From positions 1-27,691 of the forward strand of contig DATGEO010000168.1 in the NCBI GenBank assembly GCA_035310015.1: 27,691 bases of DNA. Direction: 5' to 3'. This document shows, piece after piece, positions 6,180 to 13,796 of the stretch; the stretch's first letter is position 1; every line of letters begins with the position of its first letter. The notes beneath the pieces were generated by a model. That model was given only the letters and a program-made list of their open reading frames with translations, ran no database searches and was not told the origin of the DNA. This stretch comes from DATGEO01 sp035310015 (GTDB lineage: Bacteria > Chloroflexota > Dormibacteria > Dormibacterales > Dormibacteraceae). Position numbers and translations under genes: made by a program.

Positions 6180-8200
6180 AGCTGCGGGCGGTGCGTGGCT
6201 GGCGGAAGCTCGCCTATGCGGCGGCGGCGGGGGCAGGAGTCGGCTGCTTCCTCGCCTGGGCCGCCAACTGGTTCGTGTTCATTTCCGGGAACCTCCGCGG
6301 CCCTGACTTCTTCTCGTTCTATTCGGCCGCGCAGATCTACGTGCAGCGCGGAGGGTCCGCCGTCTACGACATCCTTGTCCAGAAGCAGTACGAGCTGGCG
6401 GTCACACATCAATCGCCCGACCGGTTCATCGTGCTTCCGTACTTTCACCCGCCGTACTACACGCTGCTCATAGCGCCGCTGGCATTCCTGGACTACCGAA
6501 CCGCCTACTACGCGATGACGACGTTCAACGTGGTGCTGGCGGTTGCGCTAGCGCTCATCCTTGTGCGCGGCAGCGAGCGGGTGCACGGCCGCGGCGTCAT
6601 CGTCGCCACTGCATTGATCGCGGGCTTCCTGCCGCTCTTCGTCACCATCCTGCAGGGCCAGTCCGACCTCGTCGTGCTCGTGCCCCTGGCCGCGGCTTAC
6701 ACGGCCTGGGCGCGCGGGCGCACCGGCTGGGCCGGCGTGTTCAGCGCCCTGGCGCTGTCGAAGCCCCAGCTGCTGCTGCTCATCCCGGTGCTGTTCATCG
6801 CCCGCCGCGCCTGGCGGGCGCTCGGCGCCTTCGTCGCCACTGTGTTGGGCCTGGGGGTGCTGTCGGTGCTGACGTTCGGCCTCGCGCCGGTCATGGACTA
6901 TGTGAGCCAGGTCGGCTCGTGGGCCGTCGGCGGCTCTCTGCCCACCAAGGGCCAGGTCGTGTACACCGACACGGCCGTCTACTCGCTGCGGCACGTCATC
7001 GAGATCCTGCCGGGGGGTGGCAAAGTCGTCGCGTTCGTGGTGCTGATCGCGCTGCTGGCCCTGGTCGCGATCTCGCTCAGCTGGCGGCCCGACAAGCCAC
7101 GGCTCGACTTCGCCCTCGCCATCGCCGCCTCGCTGGTGCTGAGCCCACACCAGAACGTGCACGACCTGGCTCTGCTGGTCATCCCCGGGTTCGTGCTCGC
7201 AGACCTCGCCCTGGCCGGTCAGCTGCGCTGGCCCGGCATGGCGGCGCTCGTGCTGACGCTGGCTTATGCCGCGATCAACCTCAGCCTCGCCATCAGCCTG
7301 TGGGCCGCCGCCGCGGGAGCGGTGGCGGTGGCCGCGTTCCTGACCCTCGAGCGAATGGCGGTTCGGCCTGAACCAGTGCCGCTGGGCGAGCTCAAGTGGC
7401 AGGGTCCACGGCCCCATCGCGTGATCGTGCTTCCCGCCTACCGCGCGGCCAAGACCCTGGCGCAGGTGGTCGGCGACATCCCGGCCGGGCACGCGGATCG
7501 CATCCTGCTGGTCGACGACGCGAGCGCCGACGCCACCGTCAGCGTGGCCACCGCGCTGCACCTCGATGTGATCCGCCACCAGCGCAACCTCGGCTACGGG
7601 GGCAACCAGAAGACCTGCTACCGCCGGGCGCTGCAGATGGGCGCGGACGTCGTGGTCATGCTGCATCCCGACGGCCAGTACGACCCCACGATCATTCCCA
7701 ACCTATGCCGCGTCATCGAGGCGGGCGAGGCCGACATCGTGCTGGGTTCGCGATGGCTCGGCATCGATCCGGCGAAGGCGGGCATGCCCTGGTGGAAGCG
7801 GCTGGGCAACCGGTCCTTGACCGCGACCGAGAATCGCGTGCTGGGCCTGAGGCTATCTGAGTACCACACGGGTTATCGCGCGTACTCGCGACGCTTCCTC
7901 GAGACGATCCCGTTTCTCGAGAACAGCGACGACTTCGTGTTTGACACCCAGGTGCTGATTCAGGCATCGACGTTCGGCTTCAAGATTGGCGAGGTGCCCG
8001 CGATCGGCAAGTATCACGAGGATGCGAGCTCGGTCAGCTTCTGGACGTCGACCGTCTACGGGCTCAAGACGCTCGGGGCTTTGCTGACGTACGTGGCGCA
8101 TCGCTCGGGCTTTCCGAGCCGGTGGCTCACGCCCGCGTCACACGCCGACGAAAAGCCGCTTGCGGTAGGCCAGGTAGCCCACCACAGCCACGTTCAGTAG
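6176..8200 (+). CDS. GT87 (DUF2029) - GT2 glycosyltransferase fusion
   Basis: 674 aa. Residues 10-395 are a polytopic GT87/DUF2029-type domain (polyprenyl-phosphate sugar-dependent transferase) with the conserved early segment GPDFFSFYSAAQIY and FHPPYY. From about residue 415 a complete GT-A family 2 domain follows: RVIVLPAYRAAKTL, LLVDDAS (nucleotide-sugar site), the NLGYGGNQ turn and HPDGQYDP in place of DxD, then the YHTGYRAYSR region typical of polyprenyl-phosphate glycosyl synthases. A likely logic is that the GT2 half makes a polyprenyl-phosphate sugar at the cytoplasmic face and the GT87 half uses it outside (inference). The ATG overlaps the phosphoesterase stop (ATGA). The 3' end overlaps the convergent DUF2127 gene by 63 bp. 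Confidence 0.88.
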   Translation: MKLRAVRGWRKLAYAAAAGAGVGCFLAWAANWFVFISGNLRGPDFFSFYSAAQIYVQRGGSAVYDILVQKQYELAVTHQSPDRFIVLPYFHPPYYTLLIAPLAFLDYRTAYYAMTTFNVVLAVALALILVRGSERVHGRGVIVATALIAGFLPLFVTILQGQSDLVVLVPLAAAYTAWARGRTGWAGVFSALALSKPQLLLLIPVLFIARRAWRALGAFVATVLGLGVLSVLTFGLAPVMDYVSQVGSWAVGGSLPTKGQVVYTDTAVYSLRHVIEILPGGGKVVAFVVLIALLALVAISLSWRPDKPRLDFALAIAASLVLSPHQNVHDLALLVIPGFVLADLALAGQLRWPGMAALVLTLAYAAINLSLAISLWAAAAGAVAVAAFLTLERMAVRPEPVPLGELKWQGPRPHRVIVLPAYRAAKTLAQVVGDIPAGHADRILLVDDASADATVSVATALHLDVIRHQRNLGYGGNQKTCYRRALQMGADVVVMLHPDGQYDPTIIPNLCRVIEAGEADIVLGSRWLGIDPAKAGMPWWKRLGNRSLTATENRVLGLRLSEYHTGYRAYSRRFLETIPFLENSDDFVFDTQVLIQASTFGFKIGEVPAIGKYHEDASSVSFWTSTVYGLKTLGALLTYVAHRSGFPSRWLTPASHADEKPLAVGQVAHHSHVQ

Positions 8201-8668
8201 CAGGGCGCCGAGGCGGAACGGCGTCACCTTGTGGATGACCTCGTAAGCCTCGAACGGGATCAGCGCGCCGGTCGCGAACACGGTCAGGTACTCGGCCCAG
8301 CGCCGGCGCATCGCCAGGCCCACGCCTTCGGTGCCCTCGAGGAGCGCATACGCAAAGGCCGCGGTGGCGAGCAGCGTGGTGTGCGAAAGGCCGCTGAGGG
8401 TCATGAGCGCGCGGAAGAAGAGCTGCTCGATGACATTGGCGTCGGTGTCGAGGTTCAGCTGCTCCTGCGCGTAGCGGGCCAGCGTCGCGAGCCAGCCGCG
8501 CTCGCCGGCGACCAGCAGGCCCACGCCAAGCGCGATGAGCACGGCAGCCTTCGTGATCCGCTCGAGGATGATCACCTTGATGAAGGCGTCGTGCTCTCCG
8601 CCCATGCGGCCGAACTCCGTCCACATGCGGGCGAGGTAGTGCGGCCGGGGACGAGCGCTCGTGCTCAC
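8138..8668 (-). CDS. DUF2127 family membrane protein
   Basis: 176 aa from the chosen GTG at 8668; an upstream TTG at 8686 would add six residues. AGGT lies before the GTG. The protein has a short basic N-terminus, then helices beginning IKVIILERITKAAVLIALGVGLL, a loop with DTDANVIEQLFFRA, and further helices ending in LIPFEAYEVIHKVTPFRLG, the most conserved part of DUF2127. The family has no established function. Its last 63 bp are antisense to the end of the glycosyltransferase fusion, so transcripts from the two strands would overlap. Confidence 0.82.
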   Translation of the reverse strand: MSTSARPRPHYLARMWTEFGRMGGEHDAFIKVIILERITKAAVLIALGVGLLVAGERGWLATLARYAQEQLNLDTDANVIEQLFFRALMTLSGLSHTTLLATAAFAYALLEGTEGVGLAMRRRWAEYLTVFATGALIPFEAYEVIHKVTPFRLGALLLNVAVVGYLAYRKRLFVGV

Positions 8669-8812
8669 GCCAGGTGACCTTAACAACCTGGGTTGGCAGC
8701 GGCTTTTTTGCTGAGTAGATTCGCCTCCAGGTGTGACGGCTGGGGGGAGGGAGCCGCGGGAGGAGGGAGGGCCCGCGAACGGGCTGCGCGGCGACGGCCC
8801 GGAGGTTGAGCG

Positions 8813-9268
8813 TTAGGCCGGGTGCTCGCGATGCTCCCGGAACAGCATCACCCGGCAGGTCGCGTTCTTCAGCACGTACGGCACCGTCTTGCCGAGGTTG
8901 AACTCCCCGAACCGCCGCTTGTACGGCAGGCCCATCACGATCAGGTCCGCGCCCCACTCGACCGCCTCGTCGACCAGCGCCGGCCCCGTGTCGCGGGCCT
9001 GCACCAGCTCCGTCTCGACCGTCAGCGACGCCTCGGTCGCGAGCTGCTCGACCTCGTCGAGGATCTTCTCGCCTCGCTCCACGACGTCGTCCAGGACCGC
9101 CCCCAGGGGCAGGGATCGGTTGACCTCGATGATGTGGACGCCGTACAGCTTGCCGCCGTGCGGATCGGTCATCCGGCAAGCCAGACGCACGGTCTCGGCG
9201 TCGATGCCCTGCCCGCCGACGGCCACGAGCACCTTGCGCGAGACCGGTTCGTGGGAGTGGTCGGCCAT
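8813..9268 (-). CDS. Universal stress protein (UspA family)
   Basis: 151 aa from ATG 9268, chosen over a GTG 27 nt upstream because GAGGGGG lies eight bases before it. One Usp fold: an N-terminal strand RKVLVAVGG, an alpha/beta core, and a C-terminal part with ADLIVMGLPYKRR. The usual ATP-binding tail G-x2-G-x9-G-S is degenerate (FGEFNLGKTVPYVL), so nucleotide binding is doubtful. Usp proteins act in the cytoplasm in stress survival. It follows a 70-aa membrane protein gene by 10 bp, probably in one operon, and is divergent from the TrkA-like genes. Usp proteins often neighbour ion transporters. Confidence 0.85.
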   Translation of the reverse strand: MADHSHEPVSRKVLVAVGGQGIDAETVRLACRMTDPHGGKLYGVHIIEVNRSLPLGAVLDDVVERGEKILDEVEQLATEASLTVETELVQARDTGPALVDEAVEWGADLIVMGLPYKRRFGEFNLGKTVPYVLKNATCRVMLFREHREHPA

Positions 9269-9278
9269 GCTCGCCCCC

Positions 9279-9491
9279 TCAGTGCTGCGGGCCACGCCGC
9301 ACCCTTCTCACGACCACATACAGCCCAAAGCCCCAGGAGACGAGCACGGTGGCCAGCGCCAGCACCTGCGACGCGGGGTCCAGGCGATGGCCGGCGAGGT
9401 AGACGACGATCCAGACCCCGATCAACAGCGCCATCACCCCCAGGAACGTGAAGGGAAAGCGCACGGGCAAAAATGCTAGACCACGCCGCAT
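9279..9491 (-). CDS. Small two-helix membrane protein, hypothetical
   Basis: 70 aa from ATG 9491. Two hydrophobic stretches (about 13-32 and 41-60) are separated by a short GHRLDPAS loop, and the tail is strongly basic (VVRRVRRGPQH), which favours an inside C-terminus. A longer frame extends upstream antisense to the first trkA-like gene, but only this last part looks like protein. It ends 10 bp before the universal stress gene on the same strand, so the two are probably co-transcribed. No family recognised. Confidence 0.6.
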   Translation of the reverse strand: MRRGLAFLPVRFPFTFLGVMALLIGVWIVVYLAGHRLDPASQVLALATVLVSWGFGLYVVVRRVRRGPQH

Positions 9492-9557
9492 TCCGGTGGC
9501 GGCCCTGCACCGCCGAAGGCCTCGCCAGGAGCCGCCGGGCCGTCCCCAAACCCTGCC

Positions 9558-9563
9558 TATAAT
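9558..9563 (+). promoter_or_regulatory. -10 box TATAAT nine bases before a TTG start
   Basis: A consensus TATAAT ends nine bases before the TTG start of the first trkA-like gene. The expected transcription start would fall within about three bases of the start codon, giving a near-leaderless mRNA. No clear -35 box is seen. Confidence 0.6.
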
Positions 9564-9572
9564 CAACGGGCT

Positions 9573-9992
9573 TTGAGGATCCTGATCGTCGGCTGCGGTC
9601 GGGTCGGCTCGCAGATCGCGGCCGAGATGGACCGCACCGGCCACGACGTCACGATCATCGATCGCGACCCCAACCAGTTCTCGCGCGCCGCGCAGCGCGG
9701 CGTCCTGACCAACGATTTCAAGGGCAACCAGGTCGTCGGCAACGGCACCGACGCAGAGGTCCTCCGGCGAGCCGGAGTGGAGGAGGCGGACGGATTTGTC
9801 GCCGTCACGGAAGGCGACAACCGCAACATCATGGCTTCGCAGATCGCCAAACATGTGTTCAAAGTTCCGCGGGTCGTGGCGCGCATCTACGACCCCGAGC
9901 GGGCGGAGGCCTACGAGAAACTCGGCCTCCACACCATCTGCCCCACGATCGATGGCGCGAAAAAGATTGAAAAGACGCTGCTCGAGAAGTAG
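9573..9992 (+). CDS. TrkA-N (RCK) domain protein 1
   Basis: 139 aa Rossmann-fold protein: ILIVGCGRVGSQIA (GxGxxG), DRD at the end of the second strand for the NAD ribose, and GNGTDAEVLRRAGVEEAD, all typical of TrkA/KtrA regulators of potassium channels and transporters. The C-terminal TrkA-C domain is absent; the protein stops soon after the Rossmann fold. The TTG start has no Shine-Dalgarno but does have a -10 box just upstream. The next gene is a second TrkA-N protein whose ATG follows this stop directly, so the two probably form one regulatory complex. The transporter subunit is not in the window. Confidence 0.88.
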   Translation: MRILIVGCGRVGSQIAAEMDRTGHDVTIIDRDPNQFSRAAQRGVLTNDFKGNQVVGNGTDAEVLRRAGVEEADGFVAVTEGDNRNIMASQIAKHVFKVPRVVARIYDPERAEAYEKLGLHTICPTIDGAKKIEKTLLEK

Positions 9993-10394
9993 ATGTACGT
10001 AATCGTCGTCGGGGGAGGAACGGTGGGCTACTACCTCTCGCGTGACCTGCTCGACCGCGGCCATGAGGTCACGCTCATCGAGAAAGACGGCCGGCGTGCG
10101 GACTGGCTGGAGACGCAACTCGGCAGCATCGTCATGCGCGGCGACGGCTGCGAGGTCAAGTTCCTGTCGCAGACCGGGATCGAGCGCGCCGACGCCATCG
10201 TCGCGGTCACGGCCGACGACGAGGACAACCTCATCGCGCTGCAGATGGCGAAGCGCCACTTCAGCGTCAAGAAGACGATCGCGCGCGTGAACAACCCGTC
10301 CAACGTCGAGATCTTCAAAACGCTTGGCGTCGATGACGCTGTGTCAGCGACCGAGATCTTGCTCGGCGCTCTCGAACCCCCGATCACCACCTGA
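9993..10394 (+). CDS. TrkA-N (RCK) domain protein 2
   Basis: 133 aa, TrkA-N type: YVIVVGGGTVGYYLSRDL with GxGxxG, IEKD as the ribose-binding acidic site, RGDGCEVKFLSQTGIERAD, then VTADDEDNLIALQMAK. Like its upstream neighbour it lacks TrkA-C. Its ATG follows the previous TAG with no gap, so translation is probably coupled. In E. coli TrkA two RCK units sit in one chain, and in mycobacteria CeoB and CeoC are separate genes; this pair resembles the latter but is shorter. A hairpin at 10406-10427 probably ends the transcript. Confidence 0.88.
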   Translation: MYVIVVGGGTVGYYLSRDLLDRGHEVTLIEKDGRRADWLETQLGSIVMRGDGCEVKFLSQTGIERADAIVAVTADDEDNLIALQMAKRHFSVKKTIARVNNPSNVEIFKTLGVDDAVSATEILLGALEPPITT

Positions 10395-10405
10395 CGAAAA
10401 GGTGA

Positions 10406-10427
10406 GGACCGCTCGTTAAAGCGGTCC
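10406..10427. terminator. Hairpin between convergent genes
   Basis: A perfect 8-bp stem, GGACCGCT (10406-10413) with AGCGGTCC (10420-10427), closes a 6-nt loop CGTTAA. It lies between the stop of the second trkA-like gene and the stop of the convergent DUF5679 gene, where a bidirectional terminator is expected. There is no T-run on either side. Confidence 0.55.
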
Positions 10428-10441
10428 CCGTGTACAGGTCG

Positions 10442-10585
10442 TTAGGAAGCCTTGCCGATCTTGTAGATCTTCGTTCCACAGAAGGGGCACGTCCCGACTG
10501 TTGCGGGCTTGCCGTTCTTCATCGTGATCGGCTGGGGGTCCTTCATCTCGACCTTTTTCTTGTCCTTCAAACAGTAGCCTTCCAC
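10442..10585 (-). CDS. DUF5679 small zinc-ribbon-like protein
   Basis: 47 aa from GTG 10585; an in-frame TGA lies 24 nt upstream, fixing the start region. The sequence contains ITMKNGKPATVGTCPFCGTK and IYKIGKAS, the core of DUF5679. A first cysteine occurs at position 5 (GYCLKDKKK). As I remember the family, many members have CxxC there; here the second position is Asp, leaving three cysteines. Function unknown. A good promoter (10634-10662) precedes it, so it is probably transcribed on its own although it follows the pfkB operon on the same strand. Confidence 0.8.
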   Translation of the reverse strand: MEGYCLKDKKKVEMKDPQPITMKNGKPATVGTCPFCGTKIYKIGKAS

Positions 10586-10633
10586 TAATTCACCATCCTT
10601 AGTTCAGATTCCTTGCGGGGTCGACTCCGGCCC

Positions 10634-10662
10634 ATTCTAGGCACCGCCCAATTCCAATTCAA
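10634..10662 (-). promoter_or_regulatory. Promoter for the DUF5679 gene
   Basis: Read on the minus strand: TTGAAT (10662-10657), a 17-nt spacer, then TAGAAT (10639-10634). Hexamers and spacing fit a housekeeping sigma-70 promoter. The predicted start near 10627 gives a leader of about 40 nt. It is the best two-box promoter I found in the window. Confidence 0.65.
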
Positions 10663-10669
10663 CCCCAGT

Positions 10670-11563
10670 TCAATTGGCCTGCGGGTTTCGACCCACCATG
10701 TCGTGCACCTCGGCGACCCGAAGGTCAAGGTCTTTTCGGGTCGCGGCGGCGATCCCGCGCACCCCGATATCGCCAACCGCGAGCGATGCGCACGCCACTC
10801 CCCACATCAAAGATTCGTGCAGCTCGTGGCGCGCGCCGCCTCGCACGAGCCAGTGCGCGAGCATGCCCGCAGCGACCGCGTCGCCGGCGCCCGTGGTGTC
10901 GACGACCGGATGCGTCAGCAGCGCCGGCACGTGCATCGAGCCGCCCTCGACGTACGCGGTCACTCCGTGCGGACCCGCTTTCAGCACCAGGCCCTCGAGA
11001 CCCCACATCCGCCTGAACGTCTCCGGCTCCTCGCCGCCCAGTGCCGCGAACTCTTCGTGGTTGCAGAAGTACCAGCGCGAGCCGCGCAGCACCTCCTGTG
11101 CCTCGGGGGGCCGCGCGCGGATGTAAGACAGCATCGCGTCGGCGCCGAGCATGCGCGAACCCCCCAGGGCCGCGACCAGCTGGGCCTGCCGGTCGGGCCG
11201 CACCGAGCCCACGAAGGCCCAGCCCTGAAAGCCGGCCGGAGGCTTTGGCTCCCATGCGTCGTAGATCGAGTCGCGGCTGCCCAGGTCGATGTTGCGGCCT
11301 TCGTGATGCTGGGCGCGCCAGCGGTACGTGGGCGCGTCGACCACGTCGACGAGGCTGGTGTCGATCGGCTTCGAACCGATTGCGCGCATGACCAGCTCGA
11401 TGCCATCGGCTCCGACCGGCGCCAGCATCGTCACCGGCGTGATCAGGCTCGCGGCCAAGGCGAAGTACAGCGCCGAGCCACCGAGCTCCTCGTGCACCGT
11501 CCCGAACGGCCCTTCCAGCGTGTCGAGGGCGATCGATCCGGCGACCAGAAGCCCGGCCGTCAC
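10670..11563 (-). CDS. PfkB-family carbohydrate/nucleoside kinase
   Basis: 297 aa. The N-terminus has LLVAGSIALDTLEGPFG and a Gly-Gly-Ser substrate loop (ELGGSALYFA). The C-terminal PfkB signature VDTTGAGDAVAAG (221-233) carries the catalytic base D228 and the anion hole. These enzymes phosphorylate sugars or nucleosides with ATP; the substrate cannot be fixed here. The GTG start at 11563 lies 10 bp after the PHP phosphoesterase stop, within a four-gene operon. Kinase next to PHP phosphoesterase suggests a shared phosphorylated metabolite (inference). Confidence 0.88.
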   Translation of the reverse strand: MTAGLLVAGSIALDTLEGPFGTVHEELGGSALYFALAASLITPVTMLAPVGADGIELVMRAIGSKPIDTSLVDVVDAPTYRWRAQHHEGRNIDLGSRDSIYDAWEPKPPAGFQGWAFVGSVRPDRQAQLVAALGGSRMLGADAMLSYIRARPPEAQEVLRGSRWYFCNHEEFAALGGEEPETFRRMWGLEGLVLKAGPHGVTAYVEGGSMHVPALLTHPVVDTTGAGDAVAAGMLAHWLVRGGARHELHESLMWGVACASLAVGDIGVRGIAAATRKDLDLRVAEVHDMVGRNPQAN

Positions 11564-11573
11564 CGGCGCGACT

Positions 11574-12182
11574 TCACGACCTCCGCCCGGTACCGGAGGC
11601 CGAAGTCACGACGTGGTGCGCACGCGCGAGCTTGTCGAGAAAGTCGGCCGGCCCATCGAAGTCCTCCATCTCCATCCAGCTGCGACCCAGCTCGACGACA
11701 CCATGTGCGTCCGATCCGGTCGCCGTTACCTTGCCGAGCTCCGCCGCGAGCGCGGCCGCCGCGGCATTTGCCTTGCCGTCGGCCCACGGGTTGTAGGTCT
11801 CGATGATGTCGATCCGCGCCGCGAGCTCCACCAGCCGGCTCTCGCTGTAGTGCGCGCGGCTGCGATCCAGCGGATGCGGCACGTAGGTGAGGCCTCCCAT
11901 CTCGTGCACGAGGTCCATCGCATCTTGGGCGGGCAGGTACGGAGGAATGCGAGCCGTGATGAAAAGGCCGATGACCTCACCCTCGCGCGTCTTCGCCTCT
12001 TCGCCGACGATCGCGAGGTTCGGTGCCATCTCGGTCAGCTTGAGCGCGCCTTCGACGACGTTGTGGTCGGTCAGCGCGATGCGGTCGAGGCCGCATTCGC
12101 GACAGCGCGCGATGATGGCTTCGAGACTTGTCGAGCTGTCATGCGAGTACCGCGAGTGAAGATGAAGGTCGACGCGGACCAC
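11574..12182 (-). CDS. PHP-domain metal-dependent phosphoesterase
   Basis: 202 aa single-domain PHP protein. Metal-binding motifs are visible: VDLHLHSRYSHD (D5, H7, H9), ALTDHN (D39, H40), VGEE, YVPHPLD and TGSDAH near the C-terminus. Relatives include the TrpH/RNase AM type and other phosphoesterases acting on nucleotides or oligonucleotides. The GTG start is 9 bp after the upstream stop, and the gene ends 10 bp before pfkB. It is shorter than TrpH-type proteins (about 280 aa), probably lacking the inserted domain. Confidence 0.87.
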   Translation of the reverse strand: MVRVDLHLHSRYSHDSSTSLEAIIARCRECGLDRIALTDHNVVEGALKLTEMAPNLAIVGEEAKTREGEVIGLFITARIPPYLPAQDAMDLVHEMGGLTYVPHPLDRSRAHYSESRLVELAARIDIIETYNPWADGKANAAAAALAAELGKVTATGSDAHGVVELGRSWMEMEDFDGPADFLDKLARAHHVVTSASGTGRRS

Positions 12183-12191
12183 GTGCTGAAG

Positions 12192-12569
12192 CTACGTGAC
12201 GGAAGCGGCCTCGCGCAGCTGCCGCCGGTGCGCGCCGCTGAACAGCGGGATGACCTCGGCCGGACCTCGGTTCCTGCACGACCTGTCCATCAGCGCAGCC
12301 TGCGCGTCGTAGATGATCTCCATCACCTGGTCGGGCCTGCGCTCACGGCCGAGTCGCGCGGGAAGTTCCGGGTGTGCGTTGCGAAGCACGACCATCAATC
12401 GCGCGACGAGCCAGCCTGGGACGATGCGCACGTTCTGCACCATGCACTCCTCGACCCAGTAGAGGAGCTCATCCGATTCGTTGAGAAGACGGCGCGGTGT
12501 CAACGACCGATTCCGCAGGCGATGCCACTTGAAATGCAGGTCCTGTTCTTCGATGGTCCGTTGGAGCAT
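12192..12569 (-). CDS. Hypothetical protein, 125 aa
   Basis: 125 aa from ATG 12569; not recognised. It looks cytoplasmic and mostly helical, with many charged residues (segments FKWHRLRNRSLTPRRLL, NESDELLYWVEECMVQN, RNAHPELPARLGRERRP). No membrane segment or signal peptide is seen. It sits between the NTF2-like gene (18 bp upstream) and the PHP gene (9 bp downstream) in one operon. A TATAGT hexamer 12 nt upstream of the ATG could be an internal promoter. Confidence 0.7.
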   Translation of the reverse strand: MLQRTIEEQDLHFKWHRLRNRSLTPRRLLNESDELLYWVEECMVQNVRIVPGWLVARLMVVLRNAHPELPARLGRERRPDQVMEIIYDAQAALMDRSCRNRGPAEVIPLFSGAHRRQLREAASVT

Positions 12570-12587
12570 GACTCTTGACCCACTATA

Positions 12588-13169
12588 TCAGCGGGTCTGC
12601 GCCGCACTTTTCATTTCCGCGGGATAACACAAAGTCCTCCATCCGCCGGCGGCGGGGATCAGGTGAACCTGGCGGTCGAGCGTCCAGTCCTTCCATCGCT
12701 CGCGCACGCGGTAGCGCAGCATCATCTGCGCGACGTTGTTGTAGACGCGCTCGTGCCTGCGGTCGGTCCACGTCTCGAGCACCTTCACGTTGAGGACCTG
12801 CACGTCGAGCACCTCGGTGTCGTCGCCCAGCCTCGGCATGTCGCGAATGAACGCCTGTCTGCCGCCCCACGCGCGCTGGGCGTCCTCCGCGAGCATCTCC
12901 CACATCTCGTCGAACCGGCCCTCCGCGTGCAGCTTCATGAAGCGCATCTCGAACGTCGCGGGCGCGATCGACATCGGGGCGGGCGGCCGCTGGGGCTCGC
13001 CGGCCGGGGGCAGCGCGGCGTCCGACAGGTCGACGTCACCGCCCATCGGCGTGCGCACGAAGCGCGCGAACTCGTCGACCTGCCAGGTCGTGATCCGGGC
13101 CGCCACGCGGGCCACGAGGGCCTCCACGGCCGGCCAGCGACGTAGAAAGCGAAGAAGCCTATTGACCAT
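12588..13169 (-). CDS. NTF2/Tim44-like domain protein
   Basis: 193 aa from ATG 13169, first gene of the minus-strand operon. The N-terminal 45 residues are basic and amphipathic (RLLRFLRRW), which may bind a membrane. A Pro-rich linker follows, then a C-terminal alpha+beta domain (about 75-185) with FEMRFMKLHAEGRFDEMW, a DVQVLNVKVLETW strand and QMMLRYRVRERWKDW, fitting an NTF2/Tim44-like fold. No catalytic residues can be assigned. A palindrome CTGTATACAG at 13200-13209 about 30 bp upstream contains a -10-like TATACA. Confidence 0.62.
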   Translation of the reverse strand: MVNRLLRFLRRWPAVEALVARVAARITTWQVDEFARFVRTPMGGDVDLSDAALPPAGEPQRPPAPMSIAPATFEMRFMKLHAEGRFDEMWEMLAEDAQRAWGGRQAFIRDMPRLGDDTEVLDVQVLNVKVLETWTDRRHERVYNNVAQMMLRYRVRERWKDWTLDRQVHLIPAAGGWRTLCYPAEMKSAAQTR

Positions 13170-13388
13170 TGGGGCTAGATGTTGTGTGATTTCCCCAGAC
13201 TGTATACAGAATGTGGATAGCTGGCAACTACAAAGGCCGCCGGACCTGCCCCATCAGGAAGCGTCCGGCGCGCCTGGCGGCCCGCCGCTGGGGCCGCCGC
13301 AAGCTGTCCCCCGGGCGCCCACGCACGAAATCGAAGGCCCGGCCGTGATCCGAATCGGGGTCTCCGCCTGGCGGGTGGCTCCGCGGCC

Positions 13389-13796
13389 TCAGCCGGCCGC
13401 CAGCCGCCGCACCATCGCCGCGACCTCGGGCAGCGGCACGCCCACCGGGCAGGCGGCCGCGGCCGATTCCCAGTCGGGATCGCCGCTGGCGCCGTCTCCG
13501 TCGAGGTCCGACGAGGCGTCGCCCAGGCGCGCGTAGAGCCGCAGGTACGCGGAGGCGACGTCCGGCGGCCGCGTCTTTCCCGACCGGCTGACGGCGAACG
13601 CGCACAGTCCGCAGTTGATGCAGCCGACGAGCTGAGGGTGTCGCTCCTGCTCCGCTGCCGTCAGCGGCTCGAGGCCGTCGGGCCGGTACATGTCGAGCAG
13701 GCGCTGGACCTGCGCTCGCGGCCGCGAGACGCGACGCCGCGTGAGGTGCACGCCATACGCGAGCGCGAGCTTCGCCAGCGAATCGGTCCTGCCCAT
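13389..13796 (-). CDS. [4Fe-4S] ferredoxin-like protein coupled to the FAD dehydrogenase
   Basis: 135 aa. A cluster motif CINCGLC (C59, C62, C65) and a distant C116-P (AAAACPVG) supply four ligands for one [4Fe-4S] cluster. A basic N-terminal half contains VQRLLDMYRPDGLEPL. The ATG at 13796 shares one base with the upstream stop (TGATG), so the two proteins are probably made in equal amounts and act together. It may take electrons from the FAD/[2Fe-2S] dehydrogenase, a role filled by GlpC in anaerobic glycerol-3-phosphate dehydrogenase; it is far shorter than GlpC and has half its usual cysteines. Electron transfer is inference. Confidence 0.75.
   Translation of the reverse strand: MGRTDSLAKLALAYGVHLTRRRVSRPRAQVQRLLDMYRPDGLEPLTAAEQERHPQLVGCINCGLCAFAVSRSGKTRPPDVASAYLRLYARLGDASSDLDGDGASGDPDWESAAAACPVGVPLPEVAAMVRRLAAG

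Noticed and set aside
9492..10259. Upstream extension of the 70-aa membrane protein, antisense to both trkA-like genes
   Set aside because: Only the last 70 codons look like protein; the rest mirrors the TrkA-N genes.
10613..12578. Long plus-strand frames over the pfkB/PHP operon
   Set aside because: Antisense to genes with clear kinase and PHP motifs; composition is that of a GC-rich shadow.
13200..13209. Palindrome CTGTATACAG as operator
   Set aside because: Ten bases only; it may simply contain the -10 box of the NTF2-like gene. No second copy was seen.
13210..13388. Possible small gene upstream of the ferredoxin-like stop
   Set aside because: Short Arg-rich minus-strand frame with no ribosome site or recognisable motif; treated as a non-coding gap.
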